Assembly: GCF_020685205.1 (NCBI RefSeq)
Contig: NZ_JAJERB010000009.1
Coordinates: 124,001-188,000, forward strand
From: Hymenobacter translucens
Lineage (GTDB): Bacteria > Bacteroidota > Bacteroidia > Cytophagales > Hymenobacteraceae
DNA length: 64,000 nucleotides
Direction of reading: 5' to 3'
Each line of letters starts with the position of its first letter. Position 1 is the first letter of the stretch. Under the pieces are notes generated by a model. It was not told where the DNA came from. It saw nothing but the letters and a program-made list of their open reading frames with translations, and did no database searches. Made by a program: the position numbers and the translations under genes. Shown here piece after piece: positions 61,791-64,000 of this stretch.

Positions 61791-62975
61791 ATGCTAAAAA
61801 TTTTGTCAAAGTTAGCCCCTGATACCCAGCGCGAACCACTTAAACTGGCAATCGGGGCCCTGCTTTTTTTTCTCTTCAGCAGCCTGCCGGGTCAGGCCCA
61901 GCTCAACAACCAGGCGTTTCTGCAGCCGCTGGACGTGCGACCCGAGTACGACCAGCAGCTGCGCCTGAGCGTAGAGGGCTTCCTCTTCAACAAGGACAAC
62001 GAGTACTTCAACAAGATTGACGACGGCCGTACCTACTACGGGGCCCACCTGGCACCGCGGCTGATTTACTTTCCCAGCCCCAACCTGCGCCTCGAAGCCG
62101 GGGTGTTTCTGTGGAAAGACTATGGTACGCCCCGCCTGCAGCAGGTGCGGCCCCTGTTTACGGCCATCTACCAGAACGGCCCCCACCGCCTGCTGTTCGG
62201 CAACATTCAGGGCCACCTGCACCACGGCTACATCGAGCCTATGTTCGACTTTGAGCGGGTGATGACCAACCGGCTCGAGGAAGGCTCCCAGTACCAGCTC
62301 AAAACCCGGCGCGTGCAGCTGGATGCCTGGGTGAACTGGGTGCGGCAGCAGTACCGGTTCAGCAACTTCCAGGAGGAAGTAGTAGGCGGACTCAGCACCG
62401 AGTACACCGTGCACCAGGATTCCTCGGGCTGGCGGGTAGGGGTACCGTTTCAGTTCACGGCCTCCCACAACGGCGGGCAGATCGACACACTCGACAAGCC
62501 CCTGCAGACGCTGTTCAACTTCGCTACCGGCCTGCGGGTGCGTAAGCAGCTGCCCTCGACGTTTTTCCGCGCCGTGCACGCCGACGGCTACGTGACCCGG
62601 TTTATCGACTACTCCTTTACCTCCGTGCTGCCCTATCAGAAAGGCAATGGACTCTACCTGAACGCGGGCGTGGATACCCGGATTTCCTCCCTGCAGCTGG
62701 CGTACTGGCGGGGTAATGGGTACATTTCTCCTCTGGGCGGGCGGCTGTATCGGTCCATCTCCGCCACCGTCAGTGACCCCAACTACACGGAGCAGGTGCG
62801 GGAGCTGATTATCCTGCGCCTGCTACACGACTACCACCTGCACAAAACCCTCACGCTGACCACGCGCTTCGAGCCGCTCTACGACCTGGGCAACAAAAGC
62901 ATCGACTTTTCCTTTGCGCTCTACCTAAACTTCAACCAGGAGTTTCTGCTGACTACGCTGCGCCGCGCCGACTGA
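61791..62975 (+). CDS. Hypothetical outer-membrane-type protein
   Basis: 394 residues. N-terminal signal at about residues 18-36 (LAIGALLFFLFSSLPGQAQ). The mature protein is a run of amphipathic strands with aromatic girdles (RLIYFPSPNLRLEAGVFLWKDYG, FDFSFALYLNFNQEF-type end), typical of a barrel that ends near the C-terminus. No named family. Its stop shares one base with the next ATG (TGATG), so it is coupled to the channel gene. Confidence 0.7.
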   Translation: MLKILSKLAPDTQREPLKLAIGALLFFLFSSLPGQAQLNNQAFLQPLDVRPEYDQQLRLSVEGFLFNKDNEYFNKIDDGRTYYGAHLAPRLIYFPSPNLRLEAGVFLWKDYGTPRLQQVRPLFTAIYQNGPHRLLFGNIQGHLHHGYIEPMFDFERVMTNRLEEGSQYQLKTRRVQLDAWVNWVRQQYRFSNFQEEVVGGLSTEYTVHQDSSGWRVGVPFQFTASHNGGQIDTLDKPLQTLFNFATGLRVRKQLPSTFFRAVHADGYVTRFIDYSFTSVLPYQKGNGLYLNAGVDTRISSLQLAYWRGNGYISPLGGRLYRSISATVSDPNYTEQVRELIILRLLHDYHLHKTLTLTTRFEPLYDLGNKSIDFSFALYLNFNQEFLLTTLRRAD

Positions 62976-64000
62976 TGCCCTTGCGACCCTCCCAGATCAA
63001 CCGGCTGAAATACGCCGCTGCCCTCACGCTCTCCAGCGTTGTCATCGGGATAACCGGGTTCATGACCATCGAGCGGTTCAACGCGCCCGACTCTTTTTAT
63101 ATGTCGGTGATTACGGTGGCGGGCGGCGGCTACGACGTATTGCGGCCCCTGTCCCAGGCCGGGCGTATCTTCACTTCCTTCTATATCCTCTACAACCTGC
63201 TGGTCGTTGCCTACCTCGTGTCGGTGATTACGACCTTCATTTTCGACGGGGAGCTGCAAAAGATTTTCAAAATGTACCGGACGGATCAGGAGATTAAGCG
63301 CTTCAGCGGCCACGTCATTATCTGCGGGTTCGGCAGCAACGGGCGCAAAGCCTACCAGAAGCTGCTCCACAACAACGTGCGGGTGGTGGTAATCGAGCAA
63401 AACGAGCAGCTCATCAAGGAGCTGACCGAGGGCCGGAACGGGGCGGACATTGACGGCGACGGGGTGCCCGGCGGCAAGATCTTCTACGTGCTCGGCGACG
63501 CCACCCTGGATCCGGTGATGGAGCAGGCCGGCATCGGCCGCGCTTCCGCCATCATTGCGGCCCTGCCCAAGGATTCGGATAACATGTCGGTGTCCCTCTC
63601 GGCCCGGGCCCTGAATCCGCGGCTCAATATCATTGCCCGCGCCTCGCTGAAAGCCTCGGAACGCAAGCTGATTGCGGCCGGAGCCAATTCCGTGGTGATG
63701 CCCGATGAAATCGGGGGCTCCCACATGGCCGATCTGGTGGTGCGCCCCGAGGTAATCCGGTTTATTGATTTGATTTCGGGGCTTAGTGCCGGCAAGCTGC
63801 GCCTGGAGGAGCTGAGCTTCCAGCAGCTCCGGCGCGACCTGCAGGGCCGCAGCATCCGGGAGCTGGACGTCCGCTCCCTCACCGGCGCCACCGTCATTGC
63901 CCTGCGTCAGCAAAGCGGGGCCCTGCTGGTAAGCCCGGATGCGGATTATTGCCCCGCTCCGGGCGACGTGCTGCTGGTATTGGGCAGCGAGGCACAGATC
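62975..64000 (+). CDS. Potassium-channel-like RCK protein, non-canonical filter (cut by window end)
   Basis: 342 residues seen, 3' end missing. Layout of a two-span K+ channel with a cytoplasmic RCK domain: span 1 at about 11-33, pore loop at about 38-60, span 2 at about 65-90, then TrkA_N Rossmann domain starting VIICGFGSNG (GxGxxG at 118-123) and a TrkA_C-type region from about residue 280. The pore loop reads ITVAGGGYDVLRPLS where a K+ channel has T-V-G-Y/F-G-D/E; the GYG/GFG triplet is missing. Starts at ATG 62975, overlapping the previous stop. Confidence 0.85.
   Translation, partial: MPLRPSQINRLKYAAALTLSSVVIGITGFMTIERFNAPDSFYMSVITVAGGGYDVLRPLSQAGRIFTSFYILYNLLVVAYLVSVITTFIFDGELQKIFKMYRTDQEIKRFSGHVIICGFGSNGRKAYQKLLHNNVRVVVIEQNEQLIKELTEGRNGADIDGDGVPGGKIFYVLGDATLDPVMEQAGIGRASAIIAALPKDSDNMSVSLSARALNPRLNIIARASLKASERKLIAAGANSVVMPDEIGGSHMADLVVRPEVIRFIDLISGLSAGKLRLEELSFQQLRRDLQGRSIRELDVRSLTGATVIALRQQSGALLVSPDADYCPAPGDVLLVLGSEAQI

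Overview
The window looks like chromosomal DNA from a high-GC member of the Bacteroidota, most probably Hymenobacter or a close relative. This is inferred from three things: the gene content (ribosomal order rplM-rpsI-rpsB-tsf, a long SecA, YwqK-repeat and DUF3857 proteins, ECF sigma/anti-sigma pairs), the lack of strong Shine-Dalgarno sequences, and many TAnnTTTG-type -7 promoter elements typical of the Bacteroidota housekeeping sigma factor. I see no tRNA or rRNA gene, no IS element, no prophage and no CRISPR array. Coding density is high and genes are arranged as short operons on both strands.

Layout. 1-6.5 kb: cell-wall L,D-transpeptidase, Ldh-type dehydrogenase, Ppx/GppA phosphatase, a lipoprotein, an rRNA-methyltransferase-like protein, dapF and a GNAT acetyltransferase. 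6.6-11.6 kb: a glycan cassette of glycosyltransferase, UDP-galactopyranose mutase, an unusual cytoplasmic GH1-like protein and an RmlD-like reductase. 11.8-22.9 kb: secA, deoC, a SPOR-like lipoprotein, an M20 peptidase, an outer-membrane-type protein, a small heat-shock protein, an HtrA protease and an ALDH7 dehydrogenase. 23-27 kb: a lipoprotein, then an ECF sigma / anti-sigma-like / DUF4097-like operon and an exported PPC-domain protein. 27.3-34.6 kb: a very large secreted TPR + YwqK-repeat protein overlapping two DUF3857/transglutaminase-type proteins, the second of which has lost the catalytic residues. 34.7-43.4 kb: thioesterase-like protein, a DisA_N-like nucleotide-cyclase-fold protein, a double TonB-C protein, RidA, a membrane MutS-like ATPase, a bestrophin, a desaturase and an orphan VbhA-like antitoxin. 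43.7-53.8 kb: S9 peptidase, LysR regulator with YeiH exporter and a palindromic operator, a four-gene envelope operon ending in a DUF3089 lipase-like lipoprotein, GlpD, and a 43-residue membrane peptide. 53.8-61.6 kb (minus strand): tsf, rpsB, rpsI, rplM, a pseudouridine synthase, a PhoR/PhoB-like two-component pair, a DUF3108 protein and recA. 61.8-64 kb: an outer-membrane-type protein and a K+-channel-like RCK protein cut by the window edge.

The most interesting material: the glycan cassette with an intracellular GH1-like enzyme; the DisA_N-like protein with a changed ATP-site motif; the channel with no GYG/GFG selectivity filter; the exported PPC domain; the secreted YwqK-repeat protein coupled to an active/degenerate transglutaminase pair; and at least three families of short intergenic repeats built from inverted simple words (GTTGTC/GACAAC, AGCTTG/CAAGCT, TAGCTAGAAGC), one of them lying between rpsB and tsf.
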